The notes: a model not told the origin generated them from the letters alone. A DNA stretch of 64,000 nt from Tsuneonella dongtanensis (GCF_001698205.1 NZ_CP016591.1:2232001-2296000), one strand, 5' to 3'. Shown: positions 20,159 to 29,065, numbered from the stretch's first letter. Made by a program: numbers and translations.

Positions 20159-20236
20159 TCAACGCCCGCGCGCCTGCAGCACGGATCCCCCGGTGCGAAC
20201 TTCGATTTCCCGACCGCCTACGGTAGCCTTGGGCAT
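20159..20236 (-). pseudogene. nuoG: Decayed duplicate of the nuoG 5' end (25 codons, then stop)
   Basis: The peptide MPKATVGGREIEVRTGGS followed by VLQARGR and a stop matches the nuoG start ([18 protein letters not shown], then VLQAC): 14 of the first 22 residues are identical. Over 65 bases from the ATG, 47 positions are identical to the intact gene by my count, in the same orientation. Its ATG shares a base with the stop of the preceding gene (TGATG), the coupling style of the rest of the operon. This suggests that the original nuoG began here. Homology ends abruptly after codon 22. It marks the left end of a rearrangement that placed two glycan genes ahead of the intact nuoG. Confidence 0.82.
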
Positions 20237-20931
20237 CAGGAGGACTTGCTGCTTTCCACGGAACGGAACGCGGCCGTGGCGAGCATCGCCCGCAACCCGG
20301 CCGGATTGATCGACAGCGGCTTGCTCGCTTCCGCCGCCTTGGCGCAAAGACCCATGATCGCGGAGACTTTTTGCAGGGCCGCATTTTCCTCGGCACTGTC
20401 GCGTGCAGTTGCGAACAGGTCGGCGACGTCGTTGGGCGCCGAGCGCACAGTGCAGATCGCGACCTTGTCGGTGAACGAGAACGACGGTGTCGCCGGGCCC
20501 GCCGCGGCGCGCGCCAGCCGTGCGACCGGAGCCTCGCCCGGCTGCTCGAGCAGGGCTTCCGCCATCTCGCCCGCGAACAGCAGTCCGCCCGCGCGCAGTG
20601 TGCCGCGGAAGCGGATGCAGTCCTTGCTTTCCTGCGACAGCATCTGCATCGCCCGGCCATATGCCGGCGCCTTGAAATCGATAGTCAGGACGCGTGTGGC
20701 CTCGCCAGCGTGCGAACGCGCGATGCATCCCGCCCACTGCTCCAGCGCCACGCGCGACACCCTATCGTTGGCGCGCGCGTCCATGCGGTCATGCTCGGCG
20801 CGCTCGAGGGTTTTTTCGACCGACACGTCGTTGCGCGCGGCGATGTCGTCGCGGTCGTTCTCGTTCGACGACTGCGCGAGCGCCGGGCCGGCAAGCATAA
20901 GCGCGGCGGAAAATATCAGGAGGCGATTCAC
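20236..20931 (-). CDS. Secreted protein of unknown function, paralogue 2 in the nuo operon
   Basis: A 231-residue protein starting with GTG in a GTGA overlap with the gene before it. A signal peptide is clear (LLIFSAALMLAGPALAQ, cleavage near residue 19). The mature part has four or five scattered cysteines (WAGCIARS, SKDCIRF, ICTVRS, GLCAKA) that could form disulfides. It resembles the upstream 192-residue protein: both have a Cys-containing helix, then YRRAM/YGRAM...C, then a C-terminal segment LR(A/G)(M/L)(L/V)A with similar ending. The family is unknown to me. It is probably periplasmic, and its position suggests transcription with complex I rather than a proven role in it. Confidence 0.78.
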   Translation of the reverse strand: MNRLLIFSAALMLAGPALAQSSNENDRDDIAARNDVSVEKTLERAEHDRMDARANDRVSRVALEQWAGCIARSHAGEATRVLTIDFKAPAYGRAMQMLSQESKDCIRFRGTLRAGGLLFAGEMAEALLEQPGEAPVARLARAAAGPATPSFSFTDKVAICTVRSAPNDVADLFATARDSAEENAALQKVSAIMGLCAKAAEASKPLSINPAGLRAMLATAAFRSVESSKSS

Positions 20932-21506
20932 GGCGTGTTCCCATAAGTCCGCAGGGTTGCGAGCGCGACGAGGCCGCGAAGCTGGGCTGCAGTGATCCGG
21001 ATGGAATCCTTCGCCGCGCACGGCTTCAGGGTCGCGCTCAGATCAAAGGCTGCATCGCGCTCGTCGTCGCTGAGCCATTTGGTGGCGAGCAGCGCCTCCG
21101 ACTTCGCCTTGTCGGCGCGGACCGCGCAATCGGCCATCGCCAGCGCCGGGTCGGCGGGATTGGCCGACGCAACCAGCGAACCGAGACCGGCCGGGACGCC
21201 ATCCTTGATCGCCAGTTCGGCCAGGGCGCCAGAGAGCAGAAGCGGCTCGAAAGTCGCCATGTCCGGATCTTCGACGCAGCCGCTCCACTTGACCAGCTTG
21301 GTCATCGCGCGACGATATTCGGGCGAACCGATCGTCAGGCCGAGCAGTTTCTGCGCCTTCACAGGGTCCTTGGCCGCAATGCACTGGGCGAAGTCGCGCG
21401 TTTCCACGCGCAGGTCTTCGGTCACGTCGCTCGCATACTGCGCCGACGCGGGCGCGGCACTTACCGCCGCCGCCACCAATGCCAGGATCGACAGTCGATT
21501 GATCAT
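20928..21506 (-). CDS. Secreted protein of unknown function, paralogue 1 in the nuo operon
   Basis: A 192-residue protein with a signal peptide (ILALVAAAVSAAPASAQ, cleavage near residue 22). The mature region has conserved-looking cysteines in FAQCIAAKDP, WSGCVEDP, MADCAVRA and LKPCAAKD and ends LRGLVALATLRTYGNTP. It shares this layout with the next gene, so the two are likely an old tandem duplication. It begins 20 bases after nuoF. No enzyme motif is visible. It is probably periplasmic. Its job, if any, in complex I assembly or respiration is unknown. Confidence 0.8.
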   Translation of the reverse strand: MINRLSILALVAAAVSAAPASAQYASDVTEDLRVETRDFAQCIAAKDPVKAQKLLGLTIGSPEYRRAMTKLVKWSGCVEDPDMATFEPLLLSGALAELAIKDGVPAGLGSLVASANPADPALAMADCAVRADKAKSEALLATKWLSDDERDAAFDLSATLKPCAAKDSIRITAAQLRGLVALATLRTYGNTP

Positions 21507-21525
21507 CGCACGCCTCCCTTCCGCA

Positions 21526-22815
21526 TTACTCAGCCGCTTCGGCCATGTTGCCGGCCTCGGCGATACGCCGTTCGATTTCGGGCCGGAAGTGCTTGATCAG
21601 GCCCTGGATCGGCCAGGCTGCGGCGTCGCCCAGCGCGCAGATGGTGTGGCCCTCGACCTGCTTGGTGACCTGCTGGAGCATGTCGATTTCCTCGACGTGC
21701 GCGTCGCCGGTGCGCAGGCGCTCCATCACCCGCCACATCCAGCCCACGCCTTCGCGGCACGGGGTGCACTGGCCGCAGCTCTCGTGCTTGTAGAAATAGC
21801 TGATGCGGCTGATCGCGCGGACGATGTCGGTGGACTTGTCCATCACGATCGCCGCCGCCGTGCCGAGGCCGCTGCCGACTTCCTTCAGCCCGTCGAAGTC
21901 CATCGGGCAGTCCCAGATCTGGTCCGCCGGGACCAGCGGGACCGAGGAGCCGCCGGGGATCACCGCCAGCAGGTTGTCGCGCCCGCCGATGATGCCGCCG
22001 CAGTGCTTCTCGATCAGCTCGCCGAAAGGGATGCTCATCGCTTCCTCGACGACGCAGGGCTTGTTCACGTGCCCGCTGATCTGGAACAGCTTGGTGCCAG
22101 CGTTGTTGGGGCGCCCGAAGCTCGCGAACCACGAAGCGCCGCGCCGCAGGATCGTCGGGACAACCGCGATCGACTCGACGTTGTTGACCGTCGTCGGACA
22201 ACCGTAGAGCCCCGCGCCGGCCGGGAACGGCGGCTTGAGGCGCGGCTGGCCCTTCTTGCCTTCGAGGCTTTCGATCATCGCGGTCTCTTCGCCGCAGATG
22301 TAGGCGCCTGCGCCGCGGTGGACGAACACGTCGAAATCGTAACCCGACCCGGCCGCGTTCTTGCCCAGCAGCCCCGCGTCATAGGCCTCGGCGACCGCCT
22401 TGAAGAGCGTCTCGGCCTCGCGGATGAACTCGCCGCGGATGTAGATGTAGGCGGCGCGCGCGCGCATGGCGTAGCCGGCGATCAGTGCGCCTTCGATCAG
22501 CTTGTGCGGATCGTGGCGGATGATCTCGCGGTCCTTGCACGAACCGGGCTCGGATTCGTCGGCGTTGATGACGAGGAAGCTCGGCCGGCCATCCTTGCTC
22601 TCCTTCGGCATGAACGACCACTTCATGCCGGTCGGGAAGCCCGCGCCGCCGCGCCCGCGCAGGCCGGACGCCTTGATCTCGTCGATGATCGCGTCCTGGC
22701 CGACGCCCATCAGCGCCTTGGTATTGTCCCAGTCGCCGCGATGCTGCGCCGCCTTCAGGCCCCAGTCCTGGTAGCCGTAAAGGTTGGTGAAGATGCGGTC
22801 CTTGTCAGCGAGCAT
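21526..22815 (-). CDS. nuoF: NADH-quinone oxidoreductase subunit F
   Basis: A 429-residue flavoprotein that oxidises NADH with FMN and passes electrons to cluster N3. The NADH/FMN-binding segment [16 protein letters not shown] is at about residues 50-65, [19 protein letters not shown] at about 177-195, and the 4Fe-4S ligands are in [11 protein letters not shown] with the distant CALGDAAAW. The start overlaps the end of the small membrane protein gene by 11 bases. Normal length and order (E before F). Confidence 0.97.
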   Translation of the reverse strand: MLADKDRIFTNLYGYQDWGLKAAQHRGDWDNTKALMGVGQDAIIDEIKASGLRGRGGAGFPTGMKWSFMPKESKDGRPSFLVINADESEPGSCKDREIIRHDPHKLIEGALIAGYAMRARAAYIYIRGEFIREAETLFKAVAEAYDAGLLGKNAAGSGYDFDVFVHRGAGAYICGEETAMIESLEGKKGQPRLKPPFPAGAGLYGCPTTVNNVESIAVVPTILRRGASWFASFGRPNNAGTKLFQISGHVNKPCVVEEAMSIPFGELIEKHCGGIIGGRDNLLAVIPGGSSVPLVPADQIWDCPMDFDGLKEVGSGLGTAAAIVMDKSTDIVRAISRISYFYKHESCGQCTPCREGVGWMWRVMERLRTGDAHVEEIDMLQQVTKQVEGHTICALGDAAAWPIQGLIKHFRPEIERRIAEAGNMAEAAE

Positions 22816-23008
22816 TGTCGCTTCTCCGCTTCGATTGTCCGAGGATGATGGCAGCCGCCGCGCAAATCATGGCTGCGGGAGCAAACAGCCGCGTTTCCTC
22901 TCCGAGGCCGAATTTCTGCCAGGCGGCGAGGCCGAACAGGAACACCCCGATCAGGAGAAAGATGAGCCCGAGCGTGCGCCCGGCCTCGGGGCTTTTCCAG
23001 TCGCTCAT
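22805..23008 (-). CDS. Small membrane protein between nuoE and nuoF (67 aa)
   Basis: A 67-residue protein with two hydrophobic stretches ([17 protein letters not shown], about residues 13-29, and [17 protein letters not shown], about 40-56) and a basic C terminus, giving a likely hairpin with both ends in the cytoplasm. ATG was chosen because it overlaps the preceding tiny gene's stop (ATGA). The end overlaps nuoF by 11 bases, a tight coupling that argues for real translation. I do not recognise the family; it may be an accessory or assembly factor of complex I, or a passenger. Confidence 0.65.
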   Translation of the reverse strand: MSDWKSPEAGRTLGLIFLLIGVFLFGLAAWQKFGLGEETRLFAPAAMICAAAAIILGQSKRRSDNAR

Positions 23009-23148
23009 CCCATCCCTCCCTGCGAGAGGAAATAGGCGGCGGCAACGAGGATCAGGATGATCGCGCCGAATTTCACAATACCCATCAGGACCTTCCACGC
23101 GAGGAAGATCAGCACGAGCGCGACGATGATCGTGACGATGCTCACCAT
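23005..23148 (-). CDS. Tiny membrane protein between nuoE and nuoF (47 aa)
   Basis: A 47-residue, almost wholly hydrophobic peptide, MVSIVTIIVALVLIFLAW followed by a Lys-containing turn and a second helix ending FLSQGGMG. Either the ATG or the next codon, GTG, can start it; the GTG would give a GTGA overlap with the nuoE stop. Its own stop overlaps the next gene's ATG (ATGA). The unbroken chain of overlaps nuoE-this gene-next gene-nuoF suggests it is translated. Its small size makes it easy to miss in automated annotation. Function unknown. Confidence 0.6.
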   Translation of the reverse strand: MVSIVTIIVALVLIFLAWKVLMGIVKFGAIILILVAAAYFLSQGGMG

Positions 23149-23810
23149 TCACCCCGATAGTCGTGGTTCTCGCCGACCATCGCGGTCAGGCTGCTGAGCG
23201 CGCCGACCGGCTCCACCGTGTGCCGCTCGGGGTCCTGCGTGCCTTCCTTGGGCGTCTCGCCGCGTTCGAGCGCATCGAGCACCGCGTCGAGGCGTTCGGG
23301 GGTCAGGTCCTCGTAGTTCGCGTCGTTGATCTGGACCATCGGGGCGCTGGCGCAGTTGCCCATGCATTCGACCTCGGTCAGCGTCCACAGACCGTCGTCA
23401 GTGGTGTGGCCTTTGCTCATCCCGCGCTTCTTGCACGCGGCCATGATGTCGTCCGATCCGCGCAGCATGCACGGCGTGGTGCCGCAGACCTGCACGTGGA
23501 AGCGGCCGACCGGCGCGATGTTGTACATCGTGTAGAACGTCGCGACCTCGAGCACGCGGATCACCGGCATGTCGAGTTCGCGGGCGACGAATTCCATCAC
23601 CGGCAGCGGCAGCCAGCCCTGCGTGCTCGTCTCCGCGCCGACCTGCCGCTGGGCGAGGTCGAGCAGCGGCATCACCGCCGAGCGCTGGCGTCCCTCGGGA
23701 TAGCGCGCGAGGATCTCCTTCGCCTTGTCCGCATTCTCGGCGGTCCAGGCGAACGAACCCCACCGCTCGCGCAGTTCGGGCGTATCGGGGGCGGGTGCGC
23801 GGTCAGCCAT
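23142..23810 (-). CDS. nuoE: NADH-quinone oxidoreductase subunit E
   Basis: A 222-residue thioredoxin-like subunit with the 2Fe-2S cluster N1a. Ligands are in VCGTTPCMLRG (about residues 106-116) and ECMGNCASAPM (about 146-156). The C-terminal 45 residues (GETPKEGTQDPERHTVEP...) form an extension typical of alphaproteobacterial NuoE. The ATG shares a base with the cupin gene stop (TGATG). It helps NuoF feed electrons from NADH into the iron-sulfur chain. Confidence 0.96.
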   Translation of the reverse strand: MADRAPAPDTPELRERWGSFAWTAENADKAKEILARYPEGRQRSAVMPLLDLAQRQVGAETSTQGWLPLPVMEFVARELDMPVIRVLEVATFYTMYNIAPVGRFHVQVCGTTPCMLRGSDDIMAACKKRGMSKGHTTDDGLWTLTEVECMGNCASAPMVQINDANYEDLTPERLDAVLDALERGETPKEGTQDPERHTVEPVGALSSLTAMVGENHDYRGEW

Positions 23811-24178
23811 CAGATAGCTTCCAGTTTTGCACGGGTAAGGACTGACGGGTGGGATCCGGTATTGGGCTCGCCTTCACGGTCCATAAGCATGACATGGCAT
23901 TCGCCATCGGCGAAAGGTTGGTGTTCGACTCCCTTGGGGACGACGAGAAACTCGCCCGGTCCCAACACCCGCACCCCATTGCGAAACCTGATCCCAAGTT
24001 CGCCCGATACGACAAGGAACAACTCGTCGGTATCGGCATGGCTATGCCAGGTGAAATCGCCCTGCAGCTTGACCACGCGGATTTCGTTTCCGTTGTAGTT
24101 GCCGATAATCCGCGGATTATAATGATCGGAAAACTGAGCAAGCTTATCCGCAAGCGATACAGGTTCGCAGAAGGTCAC
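23810..24178 (-). CDS. Cupin-domain protein embedded in the nuo operon
   Basis: A 122-residue single cupin barrel. Motif 1 reads [18 protein letters not shown] (about residues 44-61), with two His and a Glu able to hold a metal ion. Motif 2 reads [19 protein letters not shown] (about 72-90), with the second metal-site His. I chose the GTG that overlaps the nuoD stop (GTGA); another in-frame GTG nine bases upstream is possible. Cupins of this simple form can be isomerases, dioxygenases or sensors, so no substrate can be named. The position between nuoD and nuoE is unusual relative to the E. coli layout. Confidence 0.85.
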   Translation of the reverse strand: MTFCEPVSLADKLAQFSDHYNPRIIGNYNGNEIRVVKLQGDFTWHSHADTDELFLVVSGELGIRFRNGVRVLGPGEFLVVPKGVEHQPFADGECHVMLMDREGEPNTGSHPSVLTRAKLEAI

Positions 24179-25386
24179 CGGTCGCACTCCCCGAACACCA
24201 CGTCGATCGCGCCGAGGATGGCGGTTGCGTCGGGGAGCATGTGGCCCTTGGACATGAAGTCCATCGCCTGCAGGTGGCTGAACGCGGTCGGGCGGATCTT
24301 ACAGCGGTAGGGTTTGTTCGACCCGTCCGACACGAGGTAGACCCCAAACTCGCCTTTGGGACTCTCGGTCGCCACGTAGACTTCGCCAGCGGGGACATGG
24401 AAGCCTTCGGTGTAGAGCTTGAAGTGGTGGATCAGCGCTTCCATCGACTGCTTCATTTCGGCGCGCTTGGGCGGGACCACCTTGCGGTCGTCGCTCGCGA
24501 TCGGGCCTTCGGGCATCTCGGCGAGGCACTGCTTCATGATGCGCGCGGACTGGCGCACTTCCTCGACCCGGACCATGAACCGATCGTAGCAATCGCCGCG
24601 CGTGCCGACGGGGATTTCGAAGTCCATGCGGTCGTAGACGTCGTAGGGCTGGCTCTTGCGCAGGTCCCACGGCACGCCCGCGGCGCGGATCATCGGGCCC
24701 GAGAAGCCCCAGGCGACCGCGTCGTCCTTGCTCACCACGGCGATGTCGACGTTGCGCTGCTTGAAGATGCGGTTATCGACGACGAGCTTCAGGCCGTCCT
24801 CGAACAGCGGGATCAGCCGCGTGTCGATCCAGTCGGCGAGGTCGACGAGCAGCTTGACCGGCACGTCCTGGTGCACGCCGCCGGGCCGGAACCAGGCCAT
24901 GTGCATCCGCGCGCCGCTGACGCGCTCGAAGAAGTTGAGGCAATCCTCGCGCGCTTCGTAGAGCCACAGACCCGGGGTCAGCGCGCCGACGTCGAGGATG
25001 TGGTGCGCCATGTTGAGCAGGTGGTTCGAGATGCGCGTCAGCTCGGCGAACAGCACCCTGAGGTACTGGGCGCGCAGCGGCACCTCGATGTTCAGCAGCT
25101 TTTCGAGCGCCAGCACATAGGAGTGCTCCATCGCCAGCGGCGACGCGTAGTCGAGCCGGTCGAAATAGGGCAGAGCCTGCAGGTAGGTTTTGTGCTCGAT
25201 CAGCTTCTCGGTGCCGCGGTGGAGCAGCCCGATATGCGGATCGATCCGCTCGATGATCTCGCCGTCGAGCTCCATCACCATGCGCAGCACGCCGTGTGCC
25301 GCGGGGTGCTGGGGTCCGAAGTTGATGGTGTAGTTGGTGATGACCTCGTCGCCGGTGGTCGGCGACTGTTCGAGTTGCATCGTCAT
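24175..25386 (-). CDS. nuoD: NADH-quinone oxidoreductase subunit D
   Basis: A 403-residue, 49-kDa-type subunit that forms the quinone-binding site with Nuo[14 protein letters not shown] near residue 22 contains the quinone-site histidine, and [19 protein letters not shown] and the C-terminal DVVFGECDR (the hydrogenase-derived Asp/Arg end) are all present. The chosen ATG (MTMQLEQ) overlaps the lipoprotein stop (ATGA); the ATG two codons later is an alternative. It is not fused to nuoC here. Confidence 0.97.
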   Translation of the reverse strand: MTMQLEQSPTTGDEVITNYTINFGPQHPAAHGVLRMVMELDGEIIERIDPHIGLLHRGTEKLIEHKTYLQALPYFDRLDYASPLAMEHSYVLALEKLLNIEVPLRAQYLRVLFAELTRISNHLLNMAHHILDVGALTPGLWLYEAREDCLNFFERVSGARMHMAWFRPGGVHQDVPVKLLVDLADWIDTRLIPLFEDGLKLVVDNRIFKQRNVDIAVVSKDDAVAWGFSGPMIRAAGVPWDLRKSQPYDVYDRMDFEIPVGTRGDCYDRFMVRVEEVRQSARIMKQCLAEMPEGPIASDDRKVVPPKRAEMKQSMEALIHHFKLYTEGFHVPAGEVYVATESPKGEFGVYLVSDGSNKPYRCKIRPTAFSHLQAMDFMSKGHMLPDATAILGAIDVVFGECDR

Positions 25387-25931
25387 GCCGTGCAGCTCCA
25401 CGTTCCGGGCGAGAACGTCGTCTCGCCCTGGGGGCCCGCGACCTTGAGGCCGGCGGTCCATTCGTTGCGACCGTCCTTGGCCTGGGGAGCGCCGTCCGCG
25501 CGCAGGACGCTGACGGTGTAGCCCGCGCCGGTAAGCGTCGGCCCGCTTTCGACGACTTGCGGCCCGCCCGCGGCGCTGCCGGGCAGAACGACCTGCTGGC
25601 CATCGATCACGAGCACCCCCTGACCCTTGGCATCGGCGCCCTCGTCCGCGCCGACCACGAGCAGCGAGCGGCCCTGGTAGACGAACGAGCAGCCGCCCGC
25701 GATCTTGCCGAGCACCTTCGGCGCATCGGCGGTGAGCGGGGTGAGCTGTGCCGCGCCGGTGGCCGCCACGACGGGCTGCGCGTTCACTTCCGCGACCGAC
25801 GGCACCGCGCCGGCAGAGGGCGCCACGCCCGCGCGCTGCGCGAAGTCCTCGGCGCTCTCGCCCTTGGGCTCATCGGCCTGCGAGCAAGCGGCGAGCAGCG
25901 CGATCGCGGAGATGACGGCAAGCCGCCTCAT
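25383..25931 (-). CDS. Lipoprotein encoded between nuoC and nuoD
   Basis: A 182-residue protein with a lipoprotein signal, [14 protein letters not shown], where Cys16 follows the lipobox LLAA. The mature part has a low-complexity Ala/Pro/Val linker (to about residue 60). It then has a compact domain with [32 protein letters not shown], and the Cys-containing end GTWSCTA. It is probably anchored to the inner or outer membrane, facing the periplasm. Both ends overlap neighbours by ATGA, so translation is coupled to nuoC and nuoD. The family is not one I can name. A role in complex I is not shown by sequence. Confidence 0.82.
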   Translation of the reverse strand: MRRLAVISAIALLAACSQADEPKGESAEDFAQRAGVAPSAGAVPSVAEVNAQPVVAATGAAQLTPLTADAPKVLGKIAGGCSFVYQGRSLLVVGADEGADAKGQGVLVIDGQQVVLPGSAAGGPQVVESGPTLTGAGYTVSVLRADGAPQAKDGRNEWTAGLKVAGPQGETTFSPGTWSCTA

Positions 25932-26800
25932 GCATCGCCTTTCGGCTTGCGGGGCGCACGCTTCTTGGGCTCGGTCGAGGCCTTGGTGTCGGCCGACTTG
26001 CCCTTGCGCGGCGCGCGTGACGGGCGGTCCTCGGTCGGCGCGGGCGCGCCCGCGGCCTTCTTGCGGCTGGCCTTCTCGGCGGGGGGACCGGCGGAAACTT
26101 CCTCGGCCGCCTTGGCATCCGTCTTGGCGCCCGCACCGGTCTGCGAGGGCTTCTCGGTGGTCTTGGGCTCGTCGACCGGCGGGGTCGCCGCCTTCTCGTC
26201 GCCCGGCAAAACGTAGTCGGCGCCTTCCCACGGGCTCATGAAGTCGAACTGGCGCAGGTCCTGCGGCAACTCGACAGGCTCGTAGACGACGCGCTTCTCG
26301 TCTTCCGAGTAGCGCAGCTCGGTATAACCGGTGAGCGGGAAGTCCTTGCGGAAGGGATGGCCCTCGAAGCCGTAATCGGTGAGGATGCGGCGCAAGTCCG
26401 TGTTGCCGGCGAAGATCACGCCGTACATGTCGAACACCTCGCGCTCGAGCCAGCCGGCGTTGGGCCACAACGTGGTCACGGTCGGTACGGGGGTGCTCTC
26501 GCTGGCGGTGCACTTGACGATGATGCGGTGGTTCTTCGTCAGGCTGAGGAGCATGTAGACGACCTCGAACCGCTCGTCGCGGCTCGGGTAGTCGACCCCG
26601 GCGATCTCCATCAGTTGCTGATAATCGTGCTCGTCGCGCAGGGTGCGCAGGACGGTCTCGACATCGTCGCGCGCCACGGTCAGCACGATCTCGCCGTGCT
26701 CCTCGTGCGCGGCAACAACCGACTGGCCGAGCGCCTTCGACAGCGCGGCCTGCACGCCCTCGTTCGAGGCATATCGCGGTGCGGGGTGCAGAACGCTCAC
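25928..26800 (-). CDS. nuoC: NADH-quinone oxidoreductase subunit C with a Lys/Ala/Pro-rich tail
   Basis: A 290-residue, 30-kDa-type subunit. The catalytic-arm domain occupies residues 1 to about 205. It includes [17 protein letters not shown], the signature [18 protein letters not shown] near residue 135, and [13 protein letters not shown]. The last 80 or so residues are low-complexity, rich in Lys, Ala, Pro and Thr, with repeats of K-x-A and RAPRKGK, resembling a histone-H1-like tail. The GTG start overlaps the nuoB stop (GTGA). Confidence 0.95.
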   Translation of the reverse strand: MSVLHPAPRYASNEGVQAALSKALGQSVVAAHEEHGEIVLTVARDDVETVLRTLRDEHDYQQLMEIAGVDYPSRDERFEVVYMLLSLTKNHRIIVKCTASESTPVPTVTTLWPNAGWLEREVFDMYGVIFAGNTDLRRILTDYGFEGHPFRKDFPLTGYTELRYSEDEKRVVYEPVELPQDLRQFDFMSPWEGADYVLPGDEKAATPPVDEPKTTEKPSQTGAGAKTDAKAAEEVSAGPPAEKASRKKAAGAPAPTEDRPSRAPRKGKSADTKASTEPKKRAPRKPKGDA

Positions 26801-27336
26801 CGCTCGACCGTCCCCACCCGGCGGATCTTCCGCTGCAATTGCATGATGCCGTAGAGCAGCGCCTCGGCCGTCGGCGGACAGCCGGGCACGTAGATGTCGA
26901 CGGGCACGATCCGGTCGCACCCGCGCACCACGCTGTAGCTGTAGTGGTAGTAGCCGCCGCCGTTGGCGCAACTGCCCATGCTGATGACGTACTTCGGCTC
27001 CGACATCTGGTCGTAGACCTTGCGCAGCGCCGGGGCCATTTTGTTGCACAACGTGCCCGCCACGATCATCACGTCCGACTGGCGCGGCGACGCGCGCGGG
27101 GCGATGCCGAAGCGTTCGAAATCGTAGCGCGGCATGTAGCCGTGGATCATCTCGACCGCGCAGCAGGCGAGGCCGAACGTCATCGGCCACAGCGAGCCGG
27201 TGCGCGCCCACTGGAACAGCTCCTCCGTCGACGTGACGAGGAAACCCTTGTCCTCAACCTCGGCGGTCAGCGAGCGGTGGAAATCGGCGTCCGGCGGCAC
27301 GACTGCGCCGCCCGGTGCCGGTTGGATCACTCCCAT
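26797..27336 (-). CDS. nuoB: NADH-quinone oxidoreductase subunit B
   Basis: A 179-residue subunit that holds the terminal cluster N2. Ligands are in GLACCAVEM (the tandem Cys pair, about residues 54-62), [14 protein letters not shown] (about 117-130) and [14 protein letters not shown] (about 147-160). The ATG lies inside the last codons of nuoA, overlapping by 10 bases; a longer in-frame start would be nested within nuoA and has no NuoB-like sequence. Electrons pass from here to quinone with NuoD. Confidence 0.96.
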   Translation of the reverse strand: MGVIQPAPGGAVVPPDADFHRSLTAEVEDKGFLVTSTEELFQWARTGSLWPMTFGLACCAVEMIHGYMPRYDFERFGIAPRASPRQSDVMIVAGTLCNKMAPALRKVYDQMSEPKYVISMGSCANGGGYYHYSYSVVRGCDRIVPVDIYVPGCPPTAEALLYGIMQLQRKIRRVGTVER

Positions 27337-27701
27337 TCCAGCGCTCCCTTCTTCCATGCGTAGGCAAGGCCGACCGCGAGTTCGCCGAGGAACACCATCA
27401 TCGTGATCCAGCCCGGCCAGCCGGTCATGTCGAGGCTGACCGCCCAGGGAAACAAAAACGCCGCTTCGAGGTCGAAGATGATGAACAGGATCGCCACGAG
27501 GTAGAAGCGCACGTCGAACTGGCTGCGCGAATCCTCGAAGGCCGGGAAGCCGCACTCGTACTCGCTGAGCTTCTCGGCCGTCGGATTGTGTGCCCCGGTC
27601 AGCCGCGCGACGCCCATCGGCAGGAACACGAAGAGCGCGGAAAGACCGAGCGCAATCCCGAGAAAGATCAGGATCGGCAGGTATTGCGAAAGATCGACCA
27701 A
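27327..27701 (-). CDS. nuoA: NADH-quinone oxidoreductase subunit A
   Basis: A 124-residue membrane subunit with three helices, the first gene of the complex I operon. [21 protein letters not shown] (split here only by length limits in quoting) is the conserved loop with the redox-switch Cys near residue 48, and [16 protein letters not shown] is the second helix with the buried acidic pair. The start appears to be TTG ([12 protein letters not shown]), since no ATG or GTG gives a NuoA-like N terminus; the upstream GAGTACGGA is a weak ribosome site. Start confidence is moderate, identity high. Confidence 0.93.
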   Translation of the reverse strand: MVDLSQYLPILIFLGIALGLSALFVFLPMGVARLTGAHNPTAEKLSEYECGFPAFEDSRSQFDVRFYLVAILFIIFDLEAAFLFPWAVSLDMTGWPGWITMMVFLGELAVGLAYAWKKGALEWE

Positions 27702-27735
27702 GCGTCCGTACTCGATTGCGTGCGGGTTCGTGGGC

Positions 27736-27764
27736 GCCCTAGTCCGCGAGGGTCCGGCGCGCAA
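27736..27764 (-). promoter_or_regulatory. Candidate promoter of the nuo operon
   Basis: In the 68-base gap before nuoA, the minus strand has TTGCGC, 17 bases, then TAGGGC, a fair -35 and a weak -10 for an alphaproteobacterial housekeeping promoter. It lies about 35 bases upstream of the TTG start. There is no obvious operator. It could instead lie further upstream, inside the beta-propeller gene. Confidence 0.3.
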
Positions 27765-27769
27765 GGCCG

Positions 27770-29065
27770 CTAGCCGGGGTTTTTGGGAACAGCCATGCCC
27801 TTTTTCGCAACCCCGAGCCTCCGCACTTCGGTCGGCAGGGGCGGTTTGCCCTCGACGGCCGTTCCGCCGACACCGAAGCGGTCCCATTGGCCGGTCCCGA
27901 TGTAGAGCAGGCTATCCCCCGCAATCGATCCCGCGCCCGGTTCGGTCCAATCCGGATTCGCCTGTTCGAGCACACGCGACGAGACGATCGAACGGCCGTC
28001 CGCCGCAAGCCGATGCGCGACGATACGCATCGGACGGGCGCCGTTCTGGATCGCGATCAGCTCCCCGCCATGAAACCAGAGACCGTCGGTCCCGTCGACG
28101 AAGGGCGAATTCGGCGCGGGCAGCCGATCGATCGCGCCCGTCCGCAGGTCGACCACCGCAAGGCCGTAGGAGTAATCGCTTACGTAGAGGAAGCGACCGT
28201 TCCCGCTCACCGCCATGCCCTGCGGCGAGCGGAAAGTACCCGGCACCACGATCATCCGCAGGTGCCCGGTATTAGGGCGGCTGTCGTAGATCGCTCCCAT
28301 CAGCGGATCCGCGGCGAAAAGCGTACCGTCCGGTCCGATGGCGATGTCGGACGGCGTAGCTCCCGCCGGAGCGACCTTGTTCGACACCTTTCCGGATCGC
28401 GGGTCGTATCCGATCAAGCCCCTATAAGCGGTGTCCGGATCGGGCGTCGGCTCGTACGCGCCCGAGGCAATCCAGATCGTGCCGTCGGGTGCCTGCACCA
28501 TGCCCGAGAGGCTGCCCGTCGCCCCCAGGTCCACTTCCTCCCAACCGCCCTTTCCGTCCTGGCGAAACAATCCGCGCGAGACGATCGAACTGGCGTAGAG
28601 CCGCCCGGTCTGGCGTTCGCGAAGGACGCTCTCGGGCAACAGCACGCTGGCCGGCACTGTCGCCTCCACGGCGCTGCCGACGCGAACCTCGTTCGGCATG
28701 ATCGACAGCATGAAGAGCTTGTTGGATCCCTGGTCGGCGAAGAACTGGCGCAACTGCGCCTCGCCCGCCTGACTGAAGCGATAGCCGCGGCTGGTTATCG
28801 CTTCTACCAGGTCATGCGCCTTGTCGCCCCGCCGTTCGCGAACATATGCCGAAAGGAGGCGGACCTGCACCGACCCGCTATCCGGGAATGCGCGTGCAAG
28901 CTCCTCCAGCTCGGCGACCTCGGCCAGACGTCCGGTCGCGGCATCGACCTTGCGCCAGGTGCCTGTTGTGACGTCCGCCGGTTCGACGAGGGTGTCGACC
29001 GGCGGTGGCGGCATGGTCGCGCATCCGCCCACCCCTAGCGCGGCAGCGAGGGCGAGCGCCCTCAT
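27770..29065 (-). CDS. Beta-propeller (NHL/SMP-30-like) lipoprotein
   Basis: A 431-residue protein with a lipoprotein signal, [15 protein letters not shown], with the lipid-bearing Cys near residue 15. Residues 30-130 are helical and TPR-like. From about residue 150 there are repeated propeller blades with motifs such as [28 protein letters not shown] and [15 protein letters not shown], each the D/N-G-x-hydrophobic turn of NHL or gluconolactonase-type propellers. No catalytic metal site is evident. Its start overlaps the aldehyde dehydrogenase stop (ATGA), so the two are translated together. It probably sits in the envelope; the ligand is unknown. Confidence 0.8.
   Translation of the reverse strand: MRALALAAALGVGGCATMPPPPVDTLVEPADVTTGTWRKVDAATGRLAEVAELEELARAFPDSGSVQVRLLSAYVRERRGDKAHDLVEAITSRGYRFSQAGEAQLRQFFADQGSNKLFMLSIMPNEVRVGSAVEATVPASVLLPESVLRERQTGRLYASSIVSRGLFRQDGKGGWEEVDLGATGSLSGMVQAPDGTIWIASGAYEPTPDPDTAYRGLIGYDPRSGKVSNKVAPAGATPSDIAIGPDGTLFAADPLMGAIYDSRPNTGHLRMIVVPGTFRSPQGMAVSGNGRFLYVSDYSYGLAVVDLRTGAIDRLPAPNSPFVDGTDGLWFHGGELIAIQNGARPMRIVAHRLAADGRSIVSSRVLEQANPDWTEPGAGSIAGDSLLYIGTGQWDRFGVGGTAVEGKPPLPTEVRRLGVAKKGMAVPKNPG

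Noticed and set aside
20079-20660. Possible extra gene over the nuoG remnant
   Set aside because: The open frame runs antisense-like through the preceding gene in another frame and yields an Arg/Ser-rich product. Only the 25-codon nuoG-like part has support.
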